Under the pieces are notes generated by a model. That model did not search any database. It saw only the letters and a program-made list of their open reading frames with translations, and had not been told where the DNA came from. From UBA1479 sp964012715 (GTDB lineage Bacteria; Pseudomonadota; Alphaproteobacteria; Rhodospirillales; Casp-alpha2), in assembly GCA_964012715.1 (NCBI GenBank), contig CAXGUG010000035.1:1-32374 (forward strand): DNA of 32,374 nt, in the 5' to 3' direction. A program made the translations under genes and the position numbers. Shown here in pieces: positions 23,198-31,599 of the stretch. Each line of letters starts with the position of its first letter. The first letter of the stretch is position 1.

Positions 23198-23976
23198 CGA
23201 ATGACCTCGCGGAGACGGTCAAGATCCCGCCCCGCCGTCAGGTCCAGCGTCAGGGGCGTGAATGAAATGACGTTGCGGCGGCAAGCATCCAGGTCGGTGC
23301 CTTCCTGGAACTTTTCCTCGTCGCGCTGCACGCCGACCCAGTAATAGGCCTCGCCGCGCGGATCGCGGCCTTCCTGAATTTCGCCGCCGATCTTGCGCCG
23401 CCCCTGGCGCGTGACCTCCATGCCCTGGACCTCGTCCGGGCGGCAGTCAGGCAGATTGATGTTCAACAGGTCGCCCGGGTGAAAGGCGTAGTCCGCCAGC
23501 TTTTCCAGAACCTTCGGCACCCATTGGACCGAGGTTTCCCAAATCACGTTGCGGTTGTCGTCATATTCCTGGGACAAGGCGACGGACGGAATGCCCAGCA
23601 ACGAGCCCTCCATCGCCGCCGCGACCGTGCCGGAATAGTGCACGTCCTCGCCCAGGTTGCCGCCGCGATTGACGCCGGACATCACGATGTCCGGACGCAG
23701 GTCCTTCATCACCCGGTTGACGCCCAAAAGCACGCTATCCGTCGGAGTACCGTCGACCGCATAGCGATGGTCCGACACCTTGCGGATGCGCAGCGGGCGA
23801 CGCAGGGTCAGGGAATGGCTGGTCGCCGATTGTTCGGTTTCCGGGGCGACGACCCAGACCTCGCGCGCCACGGCGCGCACGGCATCTTCCAGCACCTTGA
23901 TGCCGGGCGCGTGAATGCCGTCGTCGTTGGAGATCAGAACTCGGGCGTCGGACAGGTCGATACGGCGCGCAGTCAT
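23194..23976 (-). CDS. surE: 5'/3'-nucleotidase SurE
   Basis: SurE is a metal-dependent nucleoside monophosphate phosphatase linked to stationary-phase survival. The 260-residue protein has the metal site VLISNDDGIHAPGI (D18, D19), S50 in EQSATSHSLTL and N103 in MSGVNRGGNLGEDVHYSGTV, the four expected ligands, plus the YAVDGTPTDSV loop. The ATG at 23976 overlaps the serS stop (ATGA). A longer frame reaching 24153 only shadows serS. Confidence 0.97.
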   Translation of the reverse strand: MTARRIDLSDARVLISNDDGIHAPGIKVLEDAVRAVAREVWVVAPETEQSATSHSLTLRRPLRIRKVSDHRYAVDGTPTDSVLLGVNRVMKDLRPDIVMSGVNRGGNLGEDVHYSGTVAAAMEGSLLGIPSVALSQEYDDNRNVIWETSVQWVPKVLEKLADYAFHPGDLLNINLPDCRPDEVQGMEVTRQGRRKIGGEIQEGRDPRGEAYYWVGVQRDEEKFQEGTDLDACRRNVISFTPLTLDLTAGRDLDRLREVIR

Positions 23977-25247
23977 GCCTTTGCGATTACCTCCAGGCCA
24001 CCCATGTAGGGGCGCAGCACCTCGGGCACCTCGATCGAGCCATCGGCCTGCTGGTAATTCTCCAGAATGCCGACCATGGCGCGCCCGACGGCGACGCCGG
24101 ACCCGTTGAGGGTATGAACGAAACGCGTCCCCTTTTCGCCCTTGACGCGGCACCGGGCCTTCATGCGCCGGGCTTGGAAATCTCCGCAGTTGGAGCAGCT
24201 GGAAATCTCGCGGTATTTGTCCTGCGCCGGTAGCCAGATTTCGATGTCATAGGTCTTGCGCGCACCGAAGCCCATGTCGCCCGTGCACAGGGTGATCACC
24301 CGATACGGCAGGCCCAGCTTCTGCAATACAGCCTCAGCGCAGCCGGTCATGCGCTCCAACTCGGCGTCGGAGTTTTCCGGCGCCGAAATCGTGACCATTT
24401 CGACCTTCTTGAACTGGTGCTGGCGGATCATGCCGCGCGTGTCCTTGCCCGCCGCCCCGGCTTCGGAGCGGTAGCAATCGGTCAGCGCCGCGAAACGGAA
24501 CGGCAGGGTATCGTCATCGACGATTTCGCCCGCGACCAGATTGGTCAGCGGCACTTCCGCCGTGGGGATCAGCCAATAGCCGTTTTCCGTGCGGAACAGG
24601 TCCTCGGCGAATTTCGGCAACTGCGCCGTGCCATAGACGGCGGCATCGTTGACCAGGGTCGGCGGGGCAACTTCGGTCAGGCCGTGTTCGGCGACGTGGG
24701 TATCCAGGAAGAAGTTGGCGAGGGCCCTCTCCAGCCGCGCCAATTGACCGCGAAGTACGACGAAGCGCGCACCCGACAGCTTGGCGGCGTTTTCGAAATC
24801 CATCATGCCCAGGCCTTCGCCCAGATCGACATGGTCCTTCGGTTCAAAATCAAAGGTGCGCGGCGTGCCCCATTTGCGGACTTCGACGTTGTCGTCTTCG
24901 TCGGCGCCGTCCGGCACGTCGGCGGCGGGCAGGTTCGGGAACCCGGCCAGGGCTTCGTCCAGCTTCACCGAGGCATCCCGCGCCTCGCCTTCGGCGGCGG
25001 CCTGCGCGTCCTTGGACTCCGCGACCTTGGCGAGGATTTCCGAGACGTCCTCGCCCTTCGACTTGGCCATGCCGATCTGTTTCGACAGGGCATTGCGCTC
25101 GGTCTGGATTTCCTGGGCCTTGGTTTCGGCAGCGCGGCGCACCTTGTCCAGTTCCAACAGGTCCTGGGCGGCGGGCGGCAGCCCCCGGCGTGCCAGCCCC
25201 GCATCAAAGTCATCGGGGTTTTCACGGATCCATTTGATGTCGAACAT
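23973..25247 (-). CDS. serS: Seryl-tRNA synthetase
   Basis: Charges tRNA-Ser and tRNA-Sec with serine. The 424-residue protein starts MFDIKWIRENPDDFDAGL, has the long antiparallel coiled-coil arm (about residues 30-105) that reads the tRNA variable arm, and the class II catalytic core: motif 2 in CYRSEAGAAGKDTRGMIRQH and motif 3 in the stretch NGSGVAVGRAMVGILENYQQ. SSCSNCGDFQARRMKARCR is also diagnostic. The ATG at 25247 has GAAGAG upstream; an earlier in-frame start at 25322 would need translation across the likely promoter. First gene of serS-surE-pcm-nlpD-like. Confidence 0.98.
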   Translation of the reverse strand: MFDIKWIRENPDDFDAGLARRGLPPAAQDLLELDKVRRAAETKAQEIQTERNALSKQIGMAKSKGEDVSEILAKVAESKDAQAAAEGEARDASVKLDEALAGFPNLPAADVPDGADEDDNVEVRKWGTPRTFDFEPKDHVDLGEGLGMMDFENAAKLSGARFVVLRGQLARLERALANFFLDTHVAEHGLTEVAPPTLVNDAAVYGTAQLPKFAEDLFRTENGYWLIPTAEVPLTNLVAGEIVDDDTLPFRFAALTDCYRSEAGAAGKDTRGMIRQHQFKKVEMVTISAPENSDAELERMTGCAEAVLQKLGLPYRVITLCTGDMGFGARKTYDIEIWLPAQDKYREISSCSNCGDFQARRMKARCRVKGEKGTRFVHTLNGSGVAVGRAMVGILENYQQADGSIEVPEVLRPYMGGLEVIAKA

Positions 25248-25321
25248 CGCGCACTCTTCGGGGTTTTCGTTACGGAATGCGGACCAGCCGCCAACGCCGG
25301 GCGAACCAAGTCCGTCGCGCA

Positions 25322-25350
25322 CTTATAGGCGGGCGAACACGCCCCGTCCA
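25322..25350 (-). promoter_or_regulatory. Candidate promoter of serS
   Basis: Minus strand: TGGACG, 17-base spacer, TATAAG, with a predicted leader of about 68 bases before serS. The -35 element lies inside the hairpin at 25339-25365. Confidence 0.4.
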
Positions 25351-25365
25351 GGGTCGGCGGGGCGT
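25339..25365 (-). terminator. Hairpin between tatC and serS
   Basis: ACGCCCCG (25339-25346) and CGGGGCGT (25358-25365) pair perfectly around 11 bases, 33 bases past the tatC stop. On the minus strand only GTGTTCG follows, so it is a weak terminator candidate; it may let some tat transcription run into serS. Confidence 0.45.
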
Positions 25366-25397
25366 TTCAACAGATCGATTGAATGCGGGAAAAAACC

Positions 25398-26291
25398 TTA
25401 GGGAACGGTGCCCGGCGGCGGCTCATCACCGTCCGCGTCTGCCGCAGCGGCTGGCGTGGGCTCATCCTCGTCGTCATCGTCTTCTTCGGCGTCCGGATCC
25501 TCGCCCCGCTTCTTTTCCACCAGTCGCGCGGACAGGATGGAAATTTCGTACAGCAGGATCGTCGGCAGGGCCAAACCGACCTGGCTGATCACGTCGGGCG
25601 GGGTCAGCACCGCCGCGGCGACGAAGGCCCCGACAATGGCGTACTTGCGCTTGGCCCGCAGGCCCTTGGAGGTAACGATCCCGATCCGGGCCATCAGGGT
25701 GATCACCACCGGCAACTCGAAACACAGGCCGAAGGCAAAGATCAACTGCATGACCAAGGACAGGTATTGGTCGACCTTGGCTTCAAGCTGGATCGGCAGC
25801 GAGCCATCGACGCCCGTGGTCTCGAAGCCCAGGAAGAACTTCCAGGCCATCGGGAAAATCAGGTAGTAGACCAGCGCGCCGCCCATGAAGAACAGCACCG
25901 GCGTGGCCACCAAAAACGGCGCCAGGGCGCGCTTTTCGTGCTTGTACAGGCCGGGCGCGACAAAGGCCCAGAACTGCATGGCGATGAACGGGAACGCAAC
26001 GAACAGCGCGGCGAAGAACGAGACCTTCAGATAGGTGAAGAAAGCTTCGTGCAGGGCCGTATAGATCAGCCGCCGTTGCCCGCCCGACTGATGCATGATG
26101 TCGGCCAGGGGGTGAACCAGGAAGGCGTAGATATGGTCCGACACGCCGTAGGCCGCGAAGAACAAGACGATCAGCGCGACGAAGCTATAGATCAGGCGCT
26201 GCCGCAGTTCGATCAGATGCTCCAACAGGGGCATCTTGACCTCATCGGCGCCGTAGGCTTGCGGATCGTCGTCGCGGGCGGAGTCGGCCAT
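25398..26291 (-). CDS. tatC: Sec-independent protein translocase TatC
   Basis: TatC is the six-helix receptor that binds twin-arginine signal peptides of folded proteins. The 297-residue protein has MPLLEHLIELRQRL at the start of the core (the conserved H-L-x-E-L-R), FWAFVAPGLYKHEKR in the next loop, FAFGLCFELPVVI in helix 4 and VLTPPDVISQVGLALPTILLYE. The last 45 residues are a long acidic, Pro/Ala-rich cytoplasmic tail, longer than in E. coli. It begins 1 base after the tatB stop with GAAGAG as ribosome site. Confidence 0.97.
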   Translation of the reverse strand: MADSARDDDPQAYGADEVKMPLLEHLIELRQRLIYSFVALIVLFFAAYGVSDHIYAFLVHPLADIMHQSGGQRRLIYTALHEAFFTYLKVSFFAALFVAFPFIAMQFWAFVAPGLYKHEKRALAPFLVATPVLFFMGGALVYYLIFPMAWKFFLGFETTGVDGSLPIQLEAKVDQYLSLVMQLIFAFGLCFELPVVITLMARIGIVTSKGLRAKRKYAIVGAFVAAAVLTPPDVISQVGLALPTILLYEISILSARLVEKKRGEDPDAEEDDDDEDEPTPAAAADADGDEPPPGTVP

Positions 26292-26292
26292 C

Positions 26293-26736
26293 TTAGCTCT
26301 TCACCGTGTCGGTCGCGGCGCCTTCGGTCTTCGCGGGCTCGCCTTGTGCGGTTTCGACCGCGGGCGTATCGGCCTGCGCCGGCTTGGGCTCGGCCGTGGC
26401 GCTCTTGGCCGCATCCGCCTTGGTCTCGTTCATGGTGTCGCGGACGGTGCTGTCCAGGTCGGCGGCTTTCTCGATCTCGCCGTCCGGATCCAGGTTGTCC
26501 TTGATCTCTTTGGTCACGTCGTAATGCGCGATCTTGTTGGCTTCGCGGCGGATTTCATCCAATTCCACCTCGCGCGCGACCTCGTCCAACCCGGCCTGGA
26601 ATTCCCCAGCCATGGAGCGGAGTTTTCGAATCGCCTGCATCACCGTACGCACCGCGCGCGGCAAATCCTTCGGTCCGATCACAATGATCGCAAGGATGGC
26701 GACGATGAACAGTTCCTGCCAGCCGATATCGAACAT
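26293..26736 (-). CDS. tatB: Sec-independent protein translocase TatB
   Basis: TatB forms the signal-peptide-binding complex with TatC. The 147-residue protein shows the standard MFDIGWQELFIVAILAIIVI membrane helix with the polar E8, the GPKDLPRAVRTV hinge, an amphipathic helix to about residue 60 and a charged, Ala/Glu-rich cytoplasmic tail. It begins 78 bases after tatA and runs straight into tatC. The tail is disordered and of ordinary length for alphaproteobacteria. Confidence 0.96.
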   Translation of the reverse strand: MFDIGWQELFIVAILAIIVIGPKDLPRAVRTVMQAIRKLRSMAGEFQAGLDEVAREVELDEIRREANKIAHYDVTKEIKDNLDPDGEIEKAADLDSTVRDTMNETKADAAKSATAEPKPAQADTPAVETAQGEPAKTEGAATDTVKS

Positions 26737-26814
26737 GGCGGCTCGGTGCTCCGTTGGACCCTAAATCAGATGAAGCGGGCCGGCCCCAATTCCAAGAGGC
26801 ACGGGCCCACGTGG

Positions 26815-27054
26815 TTAGCTGGCGGCTTTGTCCTTTTCCGCCGATGCCGTGGTATCGGCCTTGTCCGCGTCGATCGTCTTGCGCTCAACCGTTGCGTCCG
26901 CCGGGGCCTCGTCGTCCTCTTTCATGCTTTTCTTGAACGATTTCAGGCCTTTACCGAAATCCCCCATGAGCCGCGAGATTTTGCCGCCGCCGCCGAACAG
27001 AACAAGGACGACGACCAGGACAACCAGCCAATGCCAAATGCTGAATGTACCCAT
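26815..27054 (-). CDS. tatA: Sec-independent protein translocase TatA
   Basis: TatA oligomerises to form the Tat pore. The 79-residue protein has MGTFSIWHWLVVLVVVLVLF as membrane helix, the conserved FG hinge read as FGGGGKISRLMGDFGKGLKSFKK, and an acidic tail. I chose the start at 27054 because the family begins at exactly this residue; a longer frame to 27195 adds 47 residues that do not belong to TatA. A purine-rich AGAGAAAG precedes the ATG. Whether it is co-transcribed with scpB, 164 bases upstream, is unclear. Confidence 0.96.
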   Translation of the reverse strand: MGTFSIWHWLVVLVVVLVLFGGGGKISRLMGDFGKGLKSFKKSMKEDDEAPADATVERKTIDADKADTTASAEKDKAAS

Positions 27055-27218
27055 TTTCTGCTTTCTCTTGTGGTTCTTACGAAGTGGGAGGTCGGATGAT
27101 GGCAGATACGAAGATATGCCGCAATGCCCCCGGCCAGCCCCCCTGGTCCTACGAGTAGACCGGGATAGATGTAAGGCAATCACCTGCTCATGCAAGGCTT
27201 TTCGGCCCGTTTGGCGAA

Positions 27219-27920
27219 TTATCCCACAGGATGCAATCCGTCGTCGGGATCCAAGGCGTCCTCGCTGTCGTCTTCGACGATATCGGCACCGCCCGGCGGC
27301 GGGGCATCCCCCTCTTCGCCGTCCTCGTCGGAGCCTTCCCCACCCCCGCCCAGCTCGCCGCTGGACCGATAGACGTTCAGCGCCGGGCCGGATTCGAGCA
27401 GGCCCATGGCCTTCAATTCCTTGATCCCCGGCAGATCGCGCAGGTTTTCCAGGCCGAAATGATCCAGGAACCCATCGGTCGTGCCCCAGGTCAGCGGCCG
27501 CCCCGGCGAATCCTTACGCCCGCGCGGCTTGATCCAGCCTTCTTCCAACAGGGTGTCCATGGTGCCCTTGCTGAGGGACACGCCACGGATTTCTTCGATC
27601 TCCGCACGGGTGATCGGTTGGTGATAGGCGATGATCGCCAGGGTCTCGACCGCCGCGCGCGATAGCTTGCGGGTGATCTCGATCTGTTTCGTCATCTGCG
27701 CCGCCAGGTCTTCGGCGGTGCGGAACGCCCAAGAGCCCCCGGCGTGGATCAGATTGACGCCGCGCCCGGCGTATTGGTCCTGAAGTTCCGCCAACAGGGC
27801 CTTAACGTTCGCATCCTCGGGCAGGCGGTTGCCCAGCACCCGTTCGGTCATCGGCTCGGCCGAGGCGAACAACACCGCCTCCAGCAGCCGCAGGTGATCG
27901 CGATTGATTTCGTCGCTCAT
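27219..27920 (-). CDS. scpB: Segregation and condensation protein B
   Basis: ScpB is the winged-helix subunit that binds the ScpA kleisin and SMC to compact chromosomes. The 233-residue protein has two winged helices (about residues 8-85 and 88-170), with LLEAVLFASAEPMTE at the start and VETLAIIAYHQPITRAEIEE, RGRKDSPGRPLTWGTTDGFL in the second. The last 45 residues are Gly/Asp/Glu-rich and disordered. Start ATG at 27920 with GAGGAG upstream, 3 bases after the scpA stop. Confidence 0.95.
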   Translation of the reverse strand: MSDEINRDHLRLLEAVLFASAEPMTERVLGNRLPEDANVKALLAELQDQYAGRGVNLIHAGGSWAFRTAEDLAAQMTKQIEITRKLSRAAVETLAIIAYHQPITRAEIEEIRGVSLSKGTMDTLLEEGWIKPRGRKDSPGRPLTWGTTDGFLDHFGLENLRDLPGIKELKAMGLLESGPALNVYRSSGELGGGGEGSDEDGEEGDAPPPGGADIVEDDSEDALDPDDGLHPVG

Positions 27921-27923
27921 GGC

Positions 27924-28775
27924 TTATTGCTCCTCGCCACTTTCGCTTGGCCCGCCTTCACTTGACCTATTTTCGCTTGCCCTATTTTCACTGGGCCCCT
28001 CTTCGCGCGGACGCAGATAGATGGGACCGTACGGGTCGCTTTGGCGAATGTTCACTTTGCCTTCCTTGGCAAGTTCCAGACTGGCAACGAAGGTCGAGGC
28101 CACCGCCGACCGTCCGAACAACCCACCGCGCAGTTCCTCGGGCAAATAAGACCACAGGGACTGCCAATCCGGGGCATGACCAAGCAGGCGGCGCAGGCGC
28201 TTGAGCGCGTCTTCGACCGTATAAACCTCGAACGGTTCGATGTGCAACGTCCGGTCGCCCTTGGTCCCCCGGCGCTTGGTCCGGGCATAGGCCTGCAGCA
28301 ATTCGAACAGGTTGACGTCCAAAATCTGCTCGGTTTCGACCGCGTGCTTTTCCGGGGCGCCGCGCTGGAAGAACTCGCGCCCCAGCTGCGACCGCTCGGT
28401 CAGCAGCAGGCCCGCGTTCTGCATCGCCTCCAGGCGCTGCATCTGGAACGCCAGGGCGGCGGCCATTTCCTCACCGGTCGGTTCGTCCTCGCCGCCCAGG
28501 TCGGGCAGCAACAACCGCGATTTCAGATACGCGAGCCAAGCCGCCATGACCAGATAGTCGGCGGCGATCTCCAGGTTCTTGCGCTGGGCGGCGGCGATGA
28601 ACGACAGGTACTGATCGGCCAGGGCCAGGATCGAGATATGGGTCAGGTCGAGCTTCTGATCGCGGGCCAGCGTCAGCAGCACGTCGAGCGGGCCTTCATA
28701 GCCGTCCAGATCGACCATGAAGACGACTTCACGGTGGACTGTCGGTGTTTCCGGCGTTTCGAAATCGTCGCTCAT
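27924..28775 (-). CDS. scpA: Segregation and condensation protein A
   Basis: ScpA is the kleisin bridging SMC heads. The 283-residue protein contains the N-terminal signature DLDGYEGPLDVLLTLARDQK, LEIAADYLVMAAWLAYLKSR and a C-terminal winged helix (FVASLELAKEGKVNIRQSDP, GPIYLRP). The final 24 residues are made from four tandem copies of a 15-base DNA repeat and are not part of the kleisin fold. I prefer the ATG at 28775 (MSDDFETPE, GGGGA 6 bases upstream); a GTG at 28802 would add nine residues. It lies between the M50 protease gene and scpB. Confidence 0.94.
   Translation of the reverse strand: MSDDFETPETPTVHREVVFMVDLDGYEGPLDVLLTLARDQKLDLTHISILALADQYLSFIAAAQRKNLEIAADYLVMAAWLAYLKSRLLLPDLGGEDEPTGEEMAAALAFQMQRLEAMQNAGLLLTERSQLGREFFQRGAPEKHAVETEQILDVNLFELLQAYARTKRRGTKGDRTLHIEPFEVYTVEDALKRLRRLLGHAPDWQSLWSYLPEELRGGLFGRSAVASTFVASLELAKEGKVNIRQSDPYGPIYLRPREEGPSENRASENRSSEGGPSESGEEQ
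27939..27998 (-). repeat. Four tandem 15-bp repeats at the end of scpA
   Basis: Units at 27998-27984, 27983-27969, 27968-27954 and 27953-27939 (minus strand) share the core A-G-(C/T)-G-A-A at fixed positions and encode GPSEN, RASEN, RSSEG and GPSES. The frame is preserved because 15 is divisible by three. Confidence 0.8.
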
Positions 28776-28829
28776 AGATTTCCCCAACTGGGCATTCGCC
28801 ACCTGGCCTCCCTGCCCGCTCGCCGGGTT

Positions 28830-29531
28830 TTAGGCGAGTCCGAGCACGGCGAACAGAAAATTCATCAGCGCCTGGGCCGGAACCCCGACCAGCCACCAGA
28901 AGATATTCAGGTCCAAACCAATCTGTTCGCCGATGAACGGCAGCAGGAACATGCCGCCCAGGATAATCAGGATTCCAACCCGTTCCAACCTGGCAAGCGG
29001 GATGGCCAGGGCATCGGGCAGAATGCCGACGGCCACGCGCCCGCCGTCCAGCGGCGGGATCGGCAGCATGTTGAACACCGCCAGCACCAGATTGATCCAG
29101 ACCGAATTGACCAAATTGTTGGCGACCCACTCGGCAGCGTCCGGCGGCAGCGAGGTCACGCTGGTCAGGGCCAGCGCCGACAGAAAGGCCAGGATCAGGT
29201 TCGAGCCCGGCCCGGCGGCGGCAACCAAGACCATGTCGCGGCGCGGACGGTTCAGGCGGCTGAAATTCACCGGCACCGGCTTGGCGTAGCCGAACATGAA
29301 CCGCCCACCCGAAACCAGAAGCAACAACGCCGGCATCAGGATCGTGCCGAACCGGTCGACGTGCTTCAGCGGGTTGAAGGTGACCCGTCCCAGCCGGCGG
29401 GCCGTGTCGTCGCCCAGCATGTCGGCGATGAAGCCGTGCGATGCTTCGTGAAACGTGACGGCGAACAGCACGGGCAACACCCAGACGGATGCCGTGTACA
29501 GCAACCCGCCCAAATCGAATTCGTTCATCAT
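28830..29531 (-). CDS. Site-2-protease family (M50) membrane protein
   Basis: A 233-residue intramembrane zinc metalloprotease-like protein. Helix 1 has HEASH (H28, E29, H32: zinc ligands and catalytic Glu) and a later helix has NMLPIPPLDGGRV, whose D162 completes the metal site. There are about five membrane segments. It lacks the PDZ domain of RseP, so it belongs to the short group near nagZ and scpA in alphaproteobacteria. GGAG lies 7 bases before the ATG at 29531; it begins 4 bases after the nagZ stop. Its substrate is unknown. Confidence 0.92.
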   Translation of the reverse strand: MMNEFDLGGLLYTASVWVLPVLFAVTFHEASHGFIADMLGDDTARRLGRVTFNPLKHVDRFGTILMPALLLLVSGGRFMFGYAKPVPVNFSRLNRPRRDMVLVAAAGPGSNLILAFLSALALTSVTSLPPDAAEWVANNLVNSVWINLVLAVFNMLPIPPLDGGRVAVGILPDALAIPLARLERVGILIILGGMFLLPFIGEQIGLDLNIFWWLVGVPAQALMNFLFAVLGLA

Positions 29532-29535
29532 CTGC

Positions 29536-30516
29536 TTACTCCGGCGCGGCCCGGCGCACGGCTTCCCCCCGGGCGAAGCGCGCCTGGGCCTGTTCCGTCA
29601 AAATATGGGTCGCTTCGGCGATCGGCGCCATCTCGGCCATGTCGCCATTGCAGTGCAGGACCACGTCACAGCCCGCCGCCAAGGCCCGCTTGGCGCGCTT
29701 TCCGAAATCACCGGATAGGGCGTGCATCGACAGATCGTCGGAGATCAGCAACCCGTCGAACCCGATATCATCGCGAATGACCTGTTGGATGACCGTTTTG
29801 GAGAACGTCGCGCAGTTATCGGCATCGACGGCGGTATAGACGACATGCGCCGTCATCGCCCAAGGTGCGACGTTCAGACGGCGGAACGGCTCGAAATCCG
29901 TTTTGCGTAGAACCTTCAACGGCGTTTCTACCACCGGCAAAGCCTTATGGCTGTCCACCGTGGCCCGGCCATGGCCGGGAATATGCTTGATCACCGGGGT
30001 CACGCCCTCGGCATGCAGGCCATCGATGATCACGTTGCCCAGGGTCGCGATGGCTTCGGAATTTTGCCCCAAGGCGCGGTCGCCGATGATCGGGTCCGCA
30101 TCGGCCTGCGGCAGGTCCAAGACCGGCCAGCAATCGACGGTAATTCCCAGGTCCGCCAAATCGCGGGCGATGGCCCGCGCATTGACGTCCAATTCCGCCG
30201 CCGCCAATTTCGGGTCGTCCCGATACAGATCGGCGAAGACCGAGGCCGAAGGCCGTTCCGGCCAATGGGGCGGTTTCAAGCGCTGCACCCGCCCCCCTTC
30301 CTGATCGATCAGGACCGGCGCGAATTCGTCGCCAACGGTTTCGCGCAGGTCATTGACCAGGATGCGGACCTGATCCGGATCCTCGACATTGCGGGCGAAC
30401 AGAATGAAGCCGAGCGGATTGGTCTCGGCGAAGAAACGCTTTTCCGCATCCGACAGACGGGGACCTTCGCATCCGAAGATCGCCGCCCGGGGCAACCCTT
30501 GAGGCCGGAATTTCAT
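29536..30516 (-). CDS. nagZ: Beta-N-acetylhexosaminidase NagZ
   Basis: NagZ removes N-acetylglucosamine from muropeptides in the cytoplasm during cell-wall recycling and can influence AmpR-type beta-lactamase control. The 326-residue GH3 enzyme has LIDQEGGRVQRL, the KHIPGHG motif (177-183), the acid/base dyad D188-x-H190 in the mobile loop (TVDSHKALP) and the nucleophile D260 in LLISDDLSMHAL. The start overlaps the SPOR gene stop (ATGA). No ampG, ampD or anmK genes are in the window. Confidence 0.97.
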   Translation of the reverse strand: MKFRPQGLPRAAIFGCEGPRLSDAEKRFFAETNPLGFILFARNVEDPDQVRILVNDLRETVGDEFAPVLIDQEGGRVQRLKPPHWPERPSASVFADLYRDDPKLAAAELDVNARAIARDLADLGITVDCWPVLDLPQADADPIIGDRALGQNSEAIATLGNVIIDGLHAEGVTPVIKHIPGHGRATVDSHKALPVVETPLKVLRKTDFEPFRRLNVAPWAMTAHVVYTAVDADNCATFSKTVIQQVIRDDIGFDGLLISDDLSMHALSGDFGKRAKRALAAGCDVVLHCNGDMAEMAPIAEATHILTEQAQARFARGEAVRRAAPE

Positions 30517-31535
30517 TTGCCGGGGGCAATCACAAGACAGCCCTGCCCGCGCTTGGACAGGGTGGCGCAGATCGACCGCGCCTGATCCTTACTTTGGGCC
30601 GGGCCCAAGCGGATACGGTAGAACACGCCCTTGGCCCCCAGGTCGGCGCGGACCACATGGACGGCCAACTTACCCAGGACATCGCTGTGTTTCTTCTTCA
30701 GGCGTTCGCCTTCGGCATTGGCCGCCGAGGCCGCGCGCGACGCCGCCAATTGCACCTGCCATCCGCTGGTCACGGCGGCGGTTGCCGTTTCGACCTTCGG
30801 CGCGGCTTTGGCGGCGGGTTGCGGCGCGGTCTTGACCGGTTCCGCCGGGACCGCCGGCGGTGGCGGCGGCGTGGCTGTTGCCTGCTGCGATTTCGGGACC
30901 AGGGCGATCGGGCCGCCCGAGGGCTGCGTCGGTGCCGCGGTGGGCGCAGGCGCCGGCTGTGGGGTCGGTGCCTTGGCCACCGTCTGCGCCGGTGCAATGG
31001 CCGCGCTGGTCACCTGTTGCGGCGCGACCGGCTTGGGTGCGGGCGGCGGCGCGGCGGGCAGCAAGGGTTCGGCGGCGGCCTGTTCGGCGGGCGGGGCTAG
31101 GTCCTTGCCCGCTGCGACAGACGGGGTCGGCGGCGGCGCGCTCGGCTGGGCCGGGGCCTCGGCATGGGGCAATTCCTTCGCCTGCTCCGGCGGCGGCAAC
31201 AGGTTTTCGACCCGGCCGGTCGGGGCCTCGCCCTGCATGCGTTTGTTGATATCGTAGTCGCGGAACGGGATTTCCTGTCCGCCCGGATTGGCGGGGCGTT
31301 CCTTGATCGGCCCGGCGGCGGCATGGACGGTCGGCACCTGACCGCCGTCGTCGCCCCCCAAACCGGCCAGGCGATCACCGAACAGGAATCCGCCCAGTCC
31401 GGCCCCGGTGATCAGGATCAGCACCAGCAGCAGCCAGACCGTGGTCGGCACACGGCGGCGGCGCTTGGGTTCCGGTTCGAACTCCAACGCGTCCGAAGCG
31501 GAGACGCGGATATCGCTATTGGGCCGGCGGGCCAT
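30513..31535 (-). CDS. SPOR-domain cell envelope protein
   Basis: A 340-residue single-pass membrane protein. A basic cytoplasmic stretch (KRRRRVP) precedes a membrane helix at about residues 31-53, then a roughly 200-residue Pro/Ala-rich periplasmic linker, then a C-terminal SPOR domain (about 262-340) beginning GWQVQLAASRAASAANAEGE and ending CLVIAPGK. SPOR domains bind denuded glycan at the division septum. GAGGGA precedes the ATG at 31535. It is coupled to nagZ by ATGA overlap. The linker's low complexity gives long shadow frames on the other strand. Confidence 0.93.
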   Translation of the reverse strand: MARRPNSDIRVSASDALEFEPEPKRRRRVPTTVWLLLVLILITGAGLGGFLFGDRLAGLGGDDGGQVPTVHAAAGPIKERPANPGGQEIPFRDYDINKRMQGEAPTGRVENLLPPPEQAKELPHAEAPAQPSAPPPTPSVAAGKDLAPPAEQAAAEPLLPAAPPPAPKPVAPQQVTSAAIAPAQTVAKAPTPQPAPAPTAAPTQPSGGPIALVPKSQQATATPPPPPAVPAEPVKTAPQPAAKAAPKVETATAAVTSGWQVQLAASRAASAANAEGERLKKKHSDVLGKLAVHVVRADLGAKGVFYRIRLGPAQSKDQARSICATLSKRGQGCLVIAPGK

Positions 31536-31599
31536 GGTCGATCCCTCGAAACTTTTTACGTGCTTACCGTCTGCCGTCTGCGTCGTCGACGTTGCCCGT

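Noticed and set aside
28041..29780. 579-codon rightward open frame opposite scpA and the M50 protease
   Set aside because: Gln/Arg/His-rich composition typical of antisense shadows of high-GC genes; spans two confident genes on the other strand.
30770..31250. GC-rich low-complexity stretch with long frames on several strands
   Set aside because: Explained by the Pro/Ala-rich periplasmic linker of the SPOR protein.
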